Position numbers and translations under genes: made by a program. Below are positions 10,427 through 22,057 of a stretch of 64,000 nucleotides of DNA, piece after piece. The notes beneath the pieces were generated by a model that searched no databases, had not been told where the DNA came from, and worked only from the letters and a program-made list of their open reading frames with translations. The DNA lies in NCBI GenBank assembly GCA_014218235.1, contig CM024756.1, positions 77,870,152 to 77,934,151 of the forward strand, read 5' to 3'. This stretch comes from Colocasia esculenta (Eukaryota; Streptophyta; Magnoliopsida; Alismatales; Araceae). Each line of letters begins with the position of its first letter. The first letter of the stretch is position 1.

Positions 10427-10434
10427 GGGGAGGA
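10427..10434 (+). other. E2 polypurine tract
   Basis: GGGGAGGA directly before the TGTAGC start of the 3' LTR; primes plus-strand DNA synthesis. Confidence 0.85.
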
Positions 10435-11575
10435 TGTAGCAACCTGAATTTTTCAGAAAATAAAAAATTTAATAATAATAAAAATAAAAGCAATTAGAAA
10501 ATCAAATAATAGAGAAATAAATATAACCCATTAAATGAAAAGAAGTAATGGGCTTTATTAAACAGACTTATTAGAAATTAGTGGGCCAAAATAGATATTT
10601 TTAAAAGAGAAATAATAGGAAAATACCCTAAATTCGTAATAAATTATTACTTAATTAGAAAAGGGGTATTTAATGCATTAAATGACCAATTTGAGTTAAA
10701 TTTGGATTCCTAAATCTACCCTAATAGGTTGGCCATGAATTTGGGTCCCAACCTAACCCAAATTGGAATTCGTATGTTTAGAAAGAGGAGAGAAATAGGA
10801 AATCTCAGAATTAAGTAGTAATTAGAGTCCTACTAGGAAATAGAAACCTAAGAGACATAAATACTCTCTTTAAACCCCCATGGCTGGCCCTAGCTCGTAC
10901 CCAAGACTTGTTTGACTAGAAGGAGAGGCCAAGGAGGAGGGGATTTCGTGGGAAGAAGCACTTCTCAAGCTCTCTCTCTCGTTCTTCAAGTTCTAACCCT
11001 AGAAGAGGAAATCGTCCAAAGGGAGGCTTCTCATAAGCATAAGCCATGAAAATTTATCTGTAGGATGTTTCGTCCAAAAGGAACAAAAGCCCTTTAGTTT
11101 CATAACTTTCCATCGAGCATATCTTTTGTTCTTGATTTTTCATGTTTTGCAACTTACATGACCCCGAACCCTTTTCAAAATCTAGATCTCCATGTACCTC
11201 TATCCCATGCCACAAAAATTTTACTGGAGAAGCTGATGGCTATTAGGGATCTTTTGCCCCTGAAAGCCCTAATTTTCATGCATCCTATCTTGCGAATTAA
11301 TTCTTTAATCTCAACTATTCTCAGTATTTTGTTCTCCATGTTTGAGTTGATTAAAGCCTATCGAAACCATGCTTGTTTTCCAAATCCTAATTACTGTAAG
11401 TACCCATGTAAGTCTAGATCAATTTCCATCTGGTTTCATGATTTTCCATTGCTTGTACAATTAGTTATGAACTTTTGAACATCCCTGTGTCAAGACATGG
11501 TAAGTTTGGACCAAGAACCAAGAACATGTCAGATCTCTGTCGGACTCAGGCCAAGGACCTAAGAACGCGACGGCC

Positions 11576-11802
11576 TGATAGGCCGCGTTCTCAGGGGGAT
11601 CGCGACAAGAATCATCATCATGATCTGATCGTGACAGGACCATCGTCACGATCTGACCTTCTGGTCTGACAGACATGTCGCCTTCTTCATAAGAACCCGT
11701 CGCTTTCTCATTCTTTTGCACTGACTGACCCGTCGCGACCCGTTAATGACCCTGTCGCGTTCTATGCGGGCCCTGTCGTGAGCCTTACAGGGACCTGTCA
11801 CA
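11576..11802. promoter_or_regulatory. GTCGCG/CGCGAC periodic array in E2 LTR
   Basis: GTCGC-type motifs start at 11678, 11699, 11732, 11754, 11775 and 11797: intervals 21, 33, 22, 21, 22. Inverted forms (CGCGAC 11576, CGCGAC 11601, CGTGAC 11630) lie upstream. Read in the opposite orientation, both E6 LTRs give the same interval series. The array is roughly 700-950 bp downstream of the TATA-like box, so it may lie in transcribed R rather than U3. Confidence 0.75.
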
Positions 11803-12795
11803 TTCTACACTTTTTCATGAAACCCAACTATTTTGCAAGTCTTGTTTTTCTATAGTGATATCATGCTCTGCTAACCCTTTTGAACACAGTAAACGGAACT
11901 GTAAATCTTGAACTTATTTTAATAAAATAAAAGCCATGCACATGACCCTTTCATACTGCATGATTCTCTATGTCACCTGCACGTAGTTTGAACTATCCAA
12001 ATAGGCTTAATTTGGCATGAAATTATTTCATAATGTATCTGGTAATTTATGAAATTAAATCACCATATTTAATATACTTGTCTATCGTTTCTCGCGTTGT
12101 TTTGGGAATACCGTTATTGATGCTTCACTGTTCTAGAATACCTCTAGAACGTCAAGCACTTGTTTCTATATACACACACTCTCTCTTGACTTAGACGAAC
12201 TCTCCGTCGGATACTCCTTCTGCCAGACTAGTGAGTCTTTGTTCAAGGCCTTTGTAAGTCTCCTCTATCCATGGAATCTCACATGGTCGACGAGTAGGTT
12301 GCACCCTCACACCTATGATACCCTTTAGGGATCATATGATCCAAACGGCTATTAGAAGTTCGCTCTTATCTTAAATCACGCCGGACCTCTGGACCTGTGC
12401 TTAACATGGCCAGTGGTAGAGTCGTGAGTTCCACCTGACTGCCAACACCATGTGCGCGTGTTGTGCTACTATTACTATCGCCTGTTTACTCGACGTGTTA
12501 CGTGCAATGTCCACTAGCTATCATCTATACTCTACTTGCTCATCTAGCCACGATCATTCTACTATCTCGTCTATTCATCTAGTGCTCTCGTATATTTCTT
12601 GGTACTCTATATTGGCCATTGACTGATTGTCTAAAGATGAACAATATAACCAATGCCTGGCAATATATAAAGGGCTCGATTTGGTCCTGGAATGTGCGCC
12701 CGAAAGTGCTAGTGCCCATGGGAGTTAAATGATCAGAGTGTTTGACATTACACTCGAGTGCTATCTATCTCGACTATCTAAATGACAATCAAAAG

Positions 12796-12960
12796 TTCTA
12801 TACTTTCTCGTTGTCCGTTGACAACAAAGTGATATGCTATACTCGTTGTGCTATTGATATACTTGTGCTATTTGTGCTATGGCCATCTTGCTATTTGTGC
12901 TATACTCGACACTTGTGCTATATTTGGAAACTTGTGCTATTTTGTTCACATGCTATCATG
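12796..12960. repeat. GTGCTAT cluster in E2 3' LTR
   Basis: About nine TGCTAT motifs separated mostly by 8-9 or 17-19 bp. The same cluster is in the 5' LTR (5181-5340) and, as ATAGCAC, in both E6 LTRs (about 33770-33920 and 50615-50785). It looks like a decayed 9/18-bp minisatellite kept in the family. Confidence 0.7.
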
Positions 12961-13431
12961 CTATCTCTTACGTTACTTGACTCTCTCGCTCTATCATTGG
13001 TTACTCTATCTTTCAATGCATTAATTATTTAAAGCCTGCTTGACTATTGAGATTTAAGACATACTGAGTGTTATCGCTCACCCTGCGTTATTTGTCGTTG
13101 TGTTCTTAGGTGAGACCGAGGATGAACTATACACTCACGAGGACGGGAACGACCAAGAGTGATGTTACGAGCACCCTATTGTCTTAGTACTATGTTAGAG
13201 TTGTAGTAGTTAAGTTAGTAGTTTGAGTTTAGTCTTTTTCTTTTATTTGATGTAATTGGGCCCTATAGATTGGCTCTGATATTAGTGGTTGTAACTAGAC
13301 ATTGAAATTATTAATGAGAAGAGTTTTCTTCAGTATTATTCATTGTGTAATGGTTCGATGTCTAGTACTTGCTTTGTACCCGTTTACTTACAACTGCCTC
13401 GCGTTCTGATATTCCGCGTCTGGGCGTGACA

Positions 13432-14770
13432 TATAGTCATATAGTCATTCATTTATCACCTAGGCAAAGCAGTGATGAAGTCATGTTCATTGCACAATAC
13501 CGGGGAAATCCCTTCCCACCTTAACCAGTAGAACATGTCTACCTCAAGGATTTCAATCCGTTGCCCACGGATTCAGTAGGTCATTTCATATAGTTGAACC
13601 ATTACCATAGGGCATTCCATGGTGTAGTTCCCTGTCGGAAATCTCTATAATAGCAATGTCTTATTGGCCAATTCATTTCAGATGCATTAATGTATATAAT
13701 CATGGAATCTACCTTTTCATAGAGTCTATCATGCTCTCATGCGTTCATGTATAATTTATCAAAATGACATTGCAATATCACATAGCATCCCTTTATCAGT
13801 TCAGAAATTAAACTTTACTATAAAACAGAAACCTATCATGGTACTAATTTTATCGCACACATTCTCATGTTTATTTAAATTCTATATGCATTTTACAATT
13901 CAGAAATTCATAACAATATGTACAGAAATCTAAAAATCTTGAAAATTAGACAGTAAATCCCTTTCAGATCATACCATGTACATGCAAAATTTCATACTTT
14001 TTTGAGCTCTCTAAATATTTTTCATGAATATCCTTCATAAATCTAAACTATTTAACATGATAAAATAGTGATAAAACCATGCAAAATTTGTATATTAGAA
14101 TCACACACAATAGATTTACAGTTCCAACTATCAACGGTATAGTCCCTAACTTCATAATATAACATGAATCATGTTTGCATCTTTTTTGTAATTCTTATGC
14201 TAATTCAATTAAAATTCAATGGAAACAACTATGTATACATATACATATAGGTTATCCATCATTGTAATGTCCTGTTCATAGTATAACAGTACTGAAACAC
14301 CCAAACATCACCTGGCCAAAACCTCATACAAGCATGATTCACACTTAAGCAATTATAATCAAATTTCTGAGATTTACAGTACTGATAAACTTAATGGCTA
14401 CATATGTGGCGTTTACATCAAGTCAATGTCCACATATATTGTCGTTAAGAATCTGTAGACAGCGGCACATAGCACTGCTAATATATAGTATTTGCATGAT
14501 ATAAACGGCGGTCGATGTTGTCGTTTATAAAAACTAAACGGCAAACGATTTGGACGTCAAGTTCATACGTCCAGAAAACACAGAAACGTGTACATAAAAT
14601 GCAGGACTTCTGCCCTTTCCCACACGTTATTTTCATGGTTTAAAAATCTGTAAAAATGATAAATCTAAAGGCTAATCTATCCTAAACTGATCCCCCATGT
14701 CACTTGCATCTATCCCTCCTTCTGGAGTGACGAAAAGAGATCTAAAGAAGCCCGCCTTAGCAGTAAGGCA
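13432..14770 (-). repeat. E3 3' LTR, distal fragment
   Basis: Near-continuous match to about 26317-27660 of the E3 5' LTR (shared landmarks: TATAGTCATTCATTTATCACC and the run of AACGGC/GTCGTTTA motifs at 14500-14545). Its right edge ends AGGCA, the target duplication of E4. No gene is seen; the short frame at 13739-13933 is LTR sequence. Confidence 0.85.
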
Positions 14771-15012
14771 TGTTGGGTTTTCATGTGCTTAAATGTTCTT
14801 GATGATGTGAACTTAATGAATGTTGCAATTAATGTGTGTACGATGACATATTTGCTAAAGACATGAATGACATAACCAAGTGCAAAAAATGATCAAATAT
14901 ATATTCAATATATCTCACTTAGAATGTTTTCTTATGTAGGTGTGGATGCATACAAAACAAGTACCCAATGTCAACCTCAAAAGATCTTGAAAAAGGCTTC
15001 AAGTTAACACCT

Positions 15013-15205
15013 GTCGACAGCCATGAAAGCCCTTGTTGACAGATGGACCATCCAAGAACATCAAAGCCACTGGAACAACAATTAGGACAGTAGCTATCGA
15101 TAGCAGCAAGTCGGCTGTCAACAGATCCAGTCTTCCAGCAACTTGAAGTGTTCTGGAAACCAGAAATCTCCAGTAGCTGTCGACAATTATGAAGGGCTAG
15201 TCGAT
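15013..15205. promoter_or_regulatory. GTCGAC-type dyad array in E4 LTR
   Basis: Three pairs: GTCGAC 15013 / GTTGAC 15035, ATCGAT 15096 / GTCAAC 15117, GTCGAC 15179 / GTCGAT 15200. Intra-pair spacing is 22, 21 and 21 bp; pair period is exactly 83 bp. The wider motif is CTGTCGACAG. The array ends about 90 bp before the TATA box. Several copies carry single changes consistent with CpG decay. Confidence 0.75.
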
Positions 15206-15294
15206 AGACGTAGTTTTGGAAAGATTCGATGGTTAGGATATGATCTATATTTGGGTGATTCTTTTAAGCACAACTCTTCATGTTTGGACACCCA

Positions 15295-15303
15295 TATATA
15301 TAG
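15295..15303 (+). promoter_or_regulatory. E4 LTR TATA box
   Basis: TATATATAG, also present at the equivalent place in the 3' LTR (about 19191-19199). The likely start is about 30 bp downstream. Confidence 0.65.
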
Positions 15304-16050
15304 ATCATATGAAGCTAATTTCGCAAAAAGAAGCCACAATACCAAAACCCTAAGCAAAAACCCAAGAGAAAAAAGCTTCTCCCTGCTGCTCTGCTCCAAC
15401 CCTCCATCCAGAGCTCAGAAGATCCATCTTCCGAGAGGAGTTGAAGATGGTTTGTCCACGACTCAAGCTTCTACATCATCTGGGATCATCAAAGTGAAGC
15501 TTGGAGTTCTTCTAGATGACCAGCGACAAGAGTTCTACTTTGGGATTTGTTCTTTCATCTCAGAACTCCTATCTTTTCATACTTTTCATACTCTGTGTGT
15601 GTGGTAGTGGATCAAGCGTCTCTTGTGCTTGATCTGCATTTGTGGTGTTGTTTTGATTGCTTGTTTGCATCAGACAACGTGGTGTGTGTGTGTTGTAGTG
15701 ATTGAACTCGCTCATAAGCAATCCTTCTTGCGTGTGTGTGTGGACGGTGGACGTAGGATACACAAGTTGTGTACTCCGAACCACCTTAAATCTTTGTGTC
15801 CTGTGGTTTGCTACATTTTCACGGTAGATGATTGGTAGGCACGTTGATTCTACACACGCTAGATAGTTTGTTCCTGTTTTGTTCACAACAAACACACACA
15901 TCCTGGTTCAAATTTAATTCAACTCTGTTTGAGATACTGATAAGTCTGTGTCTCCATTGAAAAGAAGGTCATAATCTTTTAATTGACAGTAATCTATTCA
16001 ACCCCCCCTTTCTAGATTACCATAATAGATAATTCCGTGCATCTGTCAAT

Positions 16051-16062
16051 TGGTATCAGAGC
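16051..16062 (+). other. E4 primer binding site
   Basis: TGGTATCAGAGC two bases after the LTR end; initiator-Met tRNA complement. Confidence 0.93.
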
Positions 16063-16123
16063 AAGGTTTCTCCGGTTTACTGCTTTTGAAGCTTGATCTT
16101 ACGATCAGGAGATTCTCGATCTC

Positions 16124-16830
16124 ATGGAATCTAACAAGGGGTTTATGGCTGAGGGACATTCAGTGTCCAGGCCACCCTTCTTTGATGGCACTGACTAGCC
16201 ATATTGGAAAAATCGTATGCATGTTTTTCTGAGAGCTCAGAACATTGAGTTGTGGATGATCGTTAGCAAAGGAGCATACGTGCTGCCCGAGGATGAAGAT
16301 ACTTGGACAAAGGACCAAATTGGTAAGGGAACTCTCAATTGGAGTGCATTGAATATGATGCAGTGCACAGTGCATCGCAAGGAGTACTCAAGAGTCTCCA
16401 TGTGTTCTTCGGCAAAAGAAATGCGGGACAAGCTTGAACTCATCTATCAAGGTACGTCTGTGGTAAGGGAAACCAAAGCAAGCATGCTAGTATCTGAATA
16501 TGAAATGTTGAAAATTAAAAATGATGAAACCATATCAGATATGTTTGCAAGGTTCATGCTAATAATCAATAGGTTAAAAGGTCTTAAGAAAGAATACTCA
16601 GAAAGTGACTTAGTTAGGAAGATACTTTGGTCTCTTCCATCCTCCTAGAATACTAAGGCCACCGTCATTGAGGATTCTATGGATCTTTCAAAAATGAAAT
16701 TAGATGAGCTAATTGGTTCTTTGATGACCTATGAAATAAATGTAAATAGGAAAGAAACTGAAGAAAATCCAAGAAAGTCAATTGGTCTAAAAGCTTCCAA
16801 CAAAAATTCTTCAAGTTCCAAAAAGAATGT
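16124..16830 (+). pseudogene. gag: E4 gag (UBN2-type), truncated
   Basis: From ATG 16124 the frame gives MESNKGFMAEGHSVSRPPFF, then TAG at codon 25 (16196), YWKNRMHVFLRAQ, SRVSMCSSAKEMRDKLEL, TISDMFARFMLIINRLKGL and LVRKILWSLPSS, then TAG at codon 175 (16646) where Trp is expected, and DELIGSLMTYEINVNRK. It stops at 16830, where TGTCACGACC of an inserted gypsy LTR begins, before the zinc knuckle. Apart from the two stops the frame is open, and it closely resembles E1 gag. Confidence 0.85.
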
Positions 16831-19118
16831 TGTCACGACCCGAGAATTATGCAGCGGATATAAATTATTCAAAAATAATTCGAGTCGATATACCGAGACG
16901 TGAACAGTCGGAAAATAAGCCTCTAGCTAGCACACACTAAATGTGTAACAACATACATCATCATAGGGCGCAAATATTGAACTCAACTAATCTTGTATTC
17001 AAATCTCAACTTATTGTATTCAAAATGGAAACTATTACAGGACTAAGACTCAATAAAAGTAAAAGTACATAATACCTCACTTCCTACTACATTGTTCTAA
17101 CACTCAAAATAAACTAACTATAGATAGACTCATAATTGGAACGCTCATCACTCGGACGCATTCCCATCCTCGACTTGCTCTTCCTCATGAACTTCATAGT
17201 CACCTAGATTGGGTAAAAGTAGGGGATGAGCAAACTAGCCCAGTAGGATTTATATCTCAATGTGCGGGCAATGATATAAGTGATTAGCAATTTTAGAACT
17301 AGGTAAGCACGATGAATGTCATGATATGCATGTACGAACAAAACTCATTAAAACACGATACATGAACAAGCTAGATAGAGTGGTCGTGATAGAACAAGAT
17401 CTAGAAGGATATAACAAGATAGAACTAGCTATAGATCACTTTGTACAAGCACGCAAGATTTCACTTGATGTCAAGAACGCAAGATATCACTAATTGCATT
17501 AAATGCAGGATGGCCATATCACGCAAGCAAGCAAGCACGCATGAGCACGATAATGTAACGCTAATCAGGCACGTAGACACTAATGTACACCAAGAAAAGA
17601 TCCATCAAGAATGTACACCAGGACACGTGTATGTGGTTATTGTATCTATCATTCAACACGACACGCACGACTCGCAGCGCATATGCAACGCCAGTAATCA
17701 TTATACCACATGGTTAATAGTATATTTATGACTCTCCATCATTGGGGCTAGACTGGTGCCCTTGGACACTCGCCGTGCCCGGTCAACAACTCACTTAAAT
17801 TTTAAATGTAGATACCCACAGTCATTAATAATGGCCAATGAGAGTTTCAAGAGGTAAGCATATGTAATGTCATGTTCATGATGATGATGAGACAAGTAAT
17901 AAGGAAATTGATCATGATTTCATGATAACAATGGTCAAGAGATATATTGGGCAGCATAACGGTCAGATTAATACTTTAGTTCAATCTTTACATTAATGAC
18001 TTTACTCTAGATTGTAAATCACACTCATGAGAACAAGATGAGAGAGGAAGTGAACGCTATCTCCAGGGAACTTCAATGGTACAACCAACTCGACCTCCAT
18101 GTGGGAATCCACAGAGAGCGGAGATTTACGGAGGTCTTAGAGAAAATGTCACTAGTCTACCGATTCGGAATGACTGGTAGAGAGCTTCCAAATCCCCAAG
18201 AAAGGGCTGCCAAGATGTGCAACTGTGTAGTGATGTACGCGTGTCTCAATTCAAACCATCGGTTTCAAACTCGCAGAAAGCAGTCAACATGATGGCATGC
18301 AATGAACAATGCATTTAACTACACATGGGTTTGCACGATTTTAAGATAATAATTATCATTTTAATCAAGCTAGAACAGTAATAAGAGCGAATCTCAAGTT
18401 TCATGAATGATCATGTCATTAAGAGAATAATTAGAATAATGTTTAATTCATTATAGTTTTTAAATGGGTTAACCACTTTTAAGCCATTAAATAACCATCA
18501 TGTAATGATCAGACCAAAAACATACAATTTACACATTAAAGACCATGGTAAACAGACCTCGGGTATAGCAGTAAGTTTTGCAAAAGAGATAAGTGGTGTT
18601 TCAGCCAAAATTCTGAGAACGCGACGCACCCTAGTCAGGGTCGTGACAGGGTTGGGACAGAATGCGACAAGGGTATGTACAGAACGCGACAAGGCAGTCA
18701 GATCAGGCAGAGAGATAGCGAGGACGCGCTCGTCGCATTCATAATGGGACGGGTTTCCTGTCGCGTTCACAGGTTCTGCGCCTGAATCCGACAGAGAAAA
18801 GACATGTTCTTGGATTGTGGTCCAGGACTGCCTTATATTGACACAGGGTGCTTCGAAAATAGAGAACAAATTGTACTGTGCATGAAAAATTATGAAACCA
18901 GTTTTAAACCAACCTAGACATGCAAGGGTGTCTCCAGTAAATCGGAATTAGAAAACACTGATGGTTTCGACAGGTTTTAATCAAGTCTAACATGAGGTAT
19001 AGAAGATTGAGGACAATGAAATGCAAGATTTACCTTGCAAGGTATGATGCCGAAATAATTAGGGCTTTTAGGACAAAAGTCTCATCACGAAAGTTGTTGG
19101 GAACATGGAATAGATGCA
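16831..19118 (-). repeat. Truncated gypsy LTR inserted in E4
   Basis: Begins TGTCACGACCCGAG, the reverse complement of a gypsy LTR 3' end, and runs through sequence parallel to the E6 LTR: the CGCGAC array at 18620-18740, then GAGAACAAATTGTAC near 18860. The LTR's own 5' start is missing at the right edge, where it meets the E4 3' LTR at about 19119. It is a diverged relative of the E2/E6 family. The open frames in it (17441-17731, 18038-18292, 18505-18744) have no recognisable domain. Confidence 0.72.
18620..18722. promoter_or_regulatory. CGCGAC periodic array in truncated gypsy LTR
   Basis: CGCGAC 18620, CGTGAC 18642, TGCGAC 18663, CGCGAC 18685, AGCGAG 18717: intervals 22, 21, 22, 32. This is the same series as in the E6 LTRs although the surrounding sequence has diverged. 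Confidence 0.7.
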
Positions 19119-19943
19119 GATATGATGGTCAGGATATGATCTATATTTGGGTGATTCTTTTAAGCACGACTCTCCATGTTTGGACACCCATATATATAGA
19201 TCATATGAAGCTAATTTCGTAAAAAGAAGCCACAATACCAAAACCCTAAGCAAAAACCCAAGAGAAAAAAGCTTCTCCCTGCTGCTCTGCTTCAACCCTC
19301 CATCCAGAGCTCAGAAGATCCATCTTCCGAGAGGAGTTGAAGATGGTTCGTCCACGGCTCAAGCTTCTACATCATCTGGGGATCATCAAAGTGAAGCTTG
19401 GAGTTCTTCTCGATGACCAGCGATAAGAGTTCTACTTTGGGATTTGTTCGTTCATCTCAGAACTCCTATCTTTTCATACTTTTAATACTCTGTGTGTGTG
19501 GTAGTGAATCAAGCATCTCTTATGCTTGATCTGCGTGTGTGGTGTTGTTCTGATTGCTTGTTTGCATTAGACAACGTGGTGTGTGTGTGTTGTAGTGATT
19601 GAACTCACTAATAAGCAGTCCTTCTGCGTGTGTGTGTGGACGGTGGACGTAGGATACACAAGTTGTGTACTCCGAACCACCTTAAATCTTCGTGTCATGT
19701 GGTTTGCTATGTTTTCACGGTAGATGATTGGTAGGCACGTTGATTCTACACACGCTAGATAGGTTGTTCCTGTTTTGTTCACAACAAACACACACATCCC
19801 AGTTTGAATTTAATTCAACTCTGTTTGAGATATTGACAGGTCTGTGTCTTCATTGAAAAGAAGGTCATAATATTTTAATTGATAGTAATCTATTCAATCC
19901 CCCCTTCTAGAATACCATAATAGATAAATCCGCACATCTTTCA
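19119..19943 (+). repeat. E4 3' LTR, truncated at its 5' side
   Basis: Matches 15219-16048 (TATA box, leader, C-run, end TTTCA). It lacks the first ~450 bp, including the dyad array. Followed by the AGGCA duplication. Confidence 0.87.
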
Positions 19944-20567
19944 AGGCAGTCCCCTTCTCCGGCTTCAAACGCTCCAAATCCGCTTCTAGCGCAGCTCCCC
20001 TACTTGGAGAAGCTCCTGCCCTTGATGGTGAACAGTCCTCCTTGGTCTAAGAAGCTTCAAATCGCACGGACGAGTTTTGCACTCCTTTCTCTCGGCCTTC
20101 CTTTCTCTCTTCCCAAACCAGTGTGAAAAATCCTCTCCAAACGCCGAAACCGGGTCTTAAAAGGATTCCTACGCCTTGCCCAGACCTAATCCTAGCCCTA
20201 GGATCAGAAACACACTAGATCTACCGATTAAATGCCTGGAAACGGTCGATTTATTCTCCCCCGGAACGGTAACATCAAAAAAAGGCAAGTCAGGTTAAAG
20301 TCAACCTCAGTAGCTGTCAGCCACGATGTAGACGTCCATCGATCATGTCGTCTACATACTTGCCCGAAAAATCCAATATTCTAGAAAATAATAAACGACA
20401 CAAGAAACTGTCGTTAACAAGAAATAAACGTCAAACGATCTTGTCGCTAACATTTGTCAATGCCAGCAGATGTTGAGGCCAAGTTCAATACAGAACAGCT
20501 TACAACTATATGTAGAAATATACATACAATTGCAATATAAATTTCAATAAAATTCTAGGGCACTACA
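19944..20567 (-). repeat. E3 3' LTR, proximal fragment
   Basis: Matches about 27660-28284 of the E3 5' LTR. Its right edge (CACTACA at 20567) is the LTR start TGTAGTG on the minus strand. Contains GTCGTT/AACGAC-type motifs at 20390-20450. Confidence 0.87.
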
Positions 20568-20580
20568 TCCTCTCCCCCTT
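20568..20580 (-). other. E3 polypurine tract
   Basis: Minus strand AAGGGGGAGAGGA directly before the 3' LTR start TGTAGTG. Confidence 0.85.
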
Positions 20581-21421
20581 AAAATAATCTTCGTCCTCGA
20601 AGATTGAGTTAGAACACTCACGAAACAAGGACGGATTTTGCTTCTTCATCCTCTCTTCAAGGTCCCAAGTCGCTTCTTCACGCGAGAAATTCCTCCATAA
20701 GACTTTTACAAAGGAATAGACTTTGATCTCAACTCTTGCACCTTTCGATCCAGAATCTGCACAGACTGCTCCTCATAGGATAAATCTGGCTGAAACTGCA
20801 CTAGCTCATAACTAATCACATGAGCCGGATCTCGAACATATCTCCTCAACATGGATACAAGGAAAACTGGGTGCACTACTACTAAAGATGGCGGCAAAGC
20901 CATCTGGTATGCCACTTTCCCCATTTTCTTCAAAATCTCAAAGGGGCTAATAAACCTCGGATTCAGCTTGCCTCTCTTTCCAAATCTCACCACACCCCTG
21001 GTTGGCGATACCTTGAGAAAAACATGGTCTCCAACTTCAAAGCCAAGTATTTCCTTCTTGTATCTGCAAAACTCTACTGACGATCTTGAGGTGCCTTTAA
21101 TCTCTGCACAATCAATTGGATCTTTGTTGAGATTTCTTGCACCACTTCTGGTCCAACCATATGTCGATCTCCTGCTTCTTCTCAACAAAACGGGGATCTA
21201 CAAGGTCTCCTGTACAAAGCCTCAAATGGCACCATACCTATACTCGAATGGAAACTATTATTATATGCAAATTCCACAAGAGCTAGGTGGCATTCCCAAT
21301 CTCCTCTCCAGTCCAGAACACAAGCCTGAAGTATATCCTCCAACATTTGAATAGTCCTCTCAGACTGTCCATCTGTTTATGGATGAAATGCCGAACTCAA
21401 CTTCAATTGACTGCCAAAAGC
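20581..21421 (-). pseudogene. pol: E3 integrase C-terminus and chromodomain
   Basis: The minus frame 21188-20706 has FEVGDHVFLKVSPTRGVVRF, KLNPRFISPFEILKKMGKVA (GPY/F-like), HPVFLVSMLRRYVRDPAHVI and ILDRKVQELRSKS. A stop at 20706 interrupts the chromodomain, whose end (LWRNFSREEATW type) continues to about 20590. Upstream (21421-21190) the integrase Glu region is present, but frames are broken. It would tether the integration complex to chromatin. Confidence 0.82.
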
Positions 21422-22057
21422 CTACTGCAAACTTTGCCAAAATCTAGAATTAAATCTCGGATCACGATCTGAGATGATCGACTTCGGAATCCCATGCAGC
21501 TTCACAATGCCATCAATATACAATCTAGCCAAGCTCTCTATGGACTGCTTCTTCTTCATAGCAAGAAAATGAGCACTCTTCGAGAATCTATCCACAATCA
21601 CCCATATGGAATCATTCCCTCTAGCTGATCTAGGCAATCCAGTCATAAAGTCCATGGTCACTTGTTCCCACTTCCACTGAGAAATATCTAGCTTCTGCAT
21701 CAAACCTGAAGGTCGCTGACGTTCTGCCTTCACTTGTTGACATATCAAACATTTCGCCACAACCTCTGCAACATCCCGCTTCATGCCAGACCACCAGAAT
21801 GAACGCTTCAGTTCTTTATATATTTTCCCACTGCTTGGGTGAATAGAGAACTGTAATCTGTGCGTTTCCTCCAAAATCTCCTTCCGCAAATCCGCATCAT
21901 TAAGGGCACACACCCTATGATTCAGACGAATCACACCATCTTCAACTCTAACAATGCCAGCCTTTCCAGCCAACTCCTGCAACATTGGGTCACCTTTTTG
22001 CAAAGCAATAACACTATCATGAACAAAAGATCTAAGGGTCAACTGAGCTATGAACAT
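21422..22057 (-). pseudogene. pol: E3 integrase zinc domain and catalytic core
   Basis: A 211-residue frame with an intact HHCC-type zinc finger (HRLQFSIHPSSGK, then CLICQQVKAERQ) and the core: MDFMTGLP (first Asp), IWVIVDRFSKSAHFL and SIISDRDPRFNSRFW (second Asp). The stop after WQSLQ falls before the catalytic Glu, which lies in the damaged segment downstream. Best preserved integrase half among the gypsy copies here. Confidence 0.85.

Larger units (their letters stand above)
4919..13431 (+). mobile_element. E2: Ty3/gypsy chromovirus (Tekay/Del-like)
   Basis: Order on the plus strand: 5' LTR remnant, PBS, gag, protease, RT, RNase H, integrase, chromodomain, PPT, 3' LTR. Integrase after RT is the gypsy order; the C-terminal chromodomain and 3-kb LTRs point to the Tekay/Del clade. 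The first ~2.1 kb of the 5' LTR is left of the window, displaced by E1. The two LTR copies differ at roughly one base in 15-20 where aligned by eye, so the insertion is not recent. E6 (minus, 33306-53104) is the same family. E2 ends abruptly in sequence homologous to the E3 LTR, showing it inserted there. Confidence 0.9.
10435..13431 (+). repeat. E2 3' LTR (2997 bp)
   Basis: Starts TGTAGCAACC after the PPT and ends GGGCGTGACA; the ends are those of E6. It is AT-rich at first (10440-10860), with a TATA-like CATAAATAC near 10856. A CGCGAC/GTCGCG array lies at 11576-11802 and a GTGCTAT cluster at 12796-12960. The only open frames are short and shared with no family, so it is read as noncoding. 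Confidence 0.9.
14771..16048 (+). repeat. E4 5' LTR (1278 bp)
   Basis: TGTTGGG...CTGTCA. In order: a GATGATG-rich start, three GTCGAC-type dyads (15013-15205), a TATA box (15295), a leader region with GTGTGTG tracts (15590-15740), and the C-run at about 16002-16008. The 154-residue frame at 15143-15607 spans promoter and leader and is broken in the other LTR, so it is not called as a gene. Confidence 0.88.
14771..19943 (+). mobile_element. E4: Ty1/copia (Sirevirus-like), pol deleted
   Basis: Starts TGTTGGG at 14771, ends TCA at 19943, and is flanked on both sides by AGGCA (14766-14770 and 19944-19948), a perfect 5-bp target duplication inside the E3 LTR. The 5' LTR and most of gag are present. 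From 16831 to about 19118 a truncated gypsy LTR occupies the place of pol and the first ~450 bp of the 3' LTR, so a second insertion followed by deletion removed the rest. It cannot move on its own. Confidence 0.9.

Noticed and set aside
15143..15607. A 154-residue open frame as a possible host or accessory gene
   Set aside because: It spans the E4 LTR dyad array, TATA box and leader; the matching part of the other LTR is frameshifted and no domain is recognisable.
17441..18292. Open frames at 17441-17731 and 18038-18292 as host exons between copia pieces
   Set aside because: They fall within a stretch that begins with gypsy LTR ends and parallels the E6 LTR; composition and landmarks are LTR-like.
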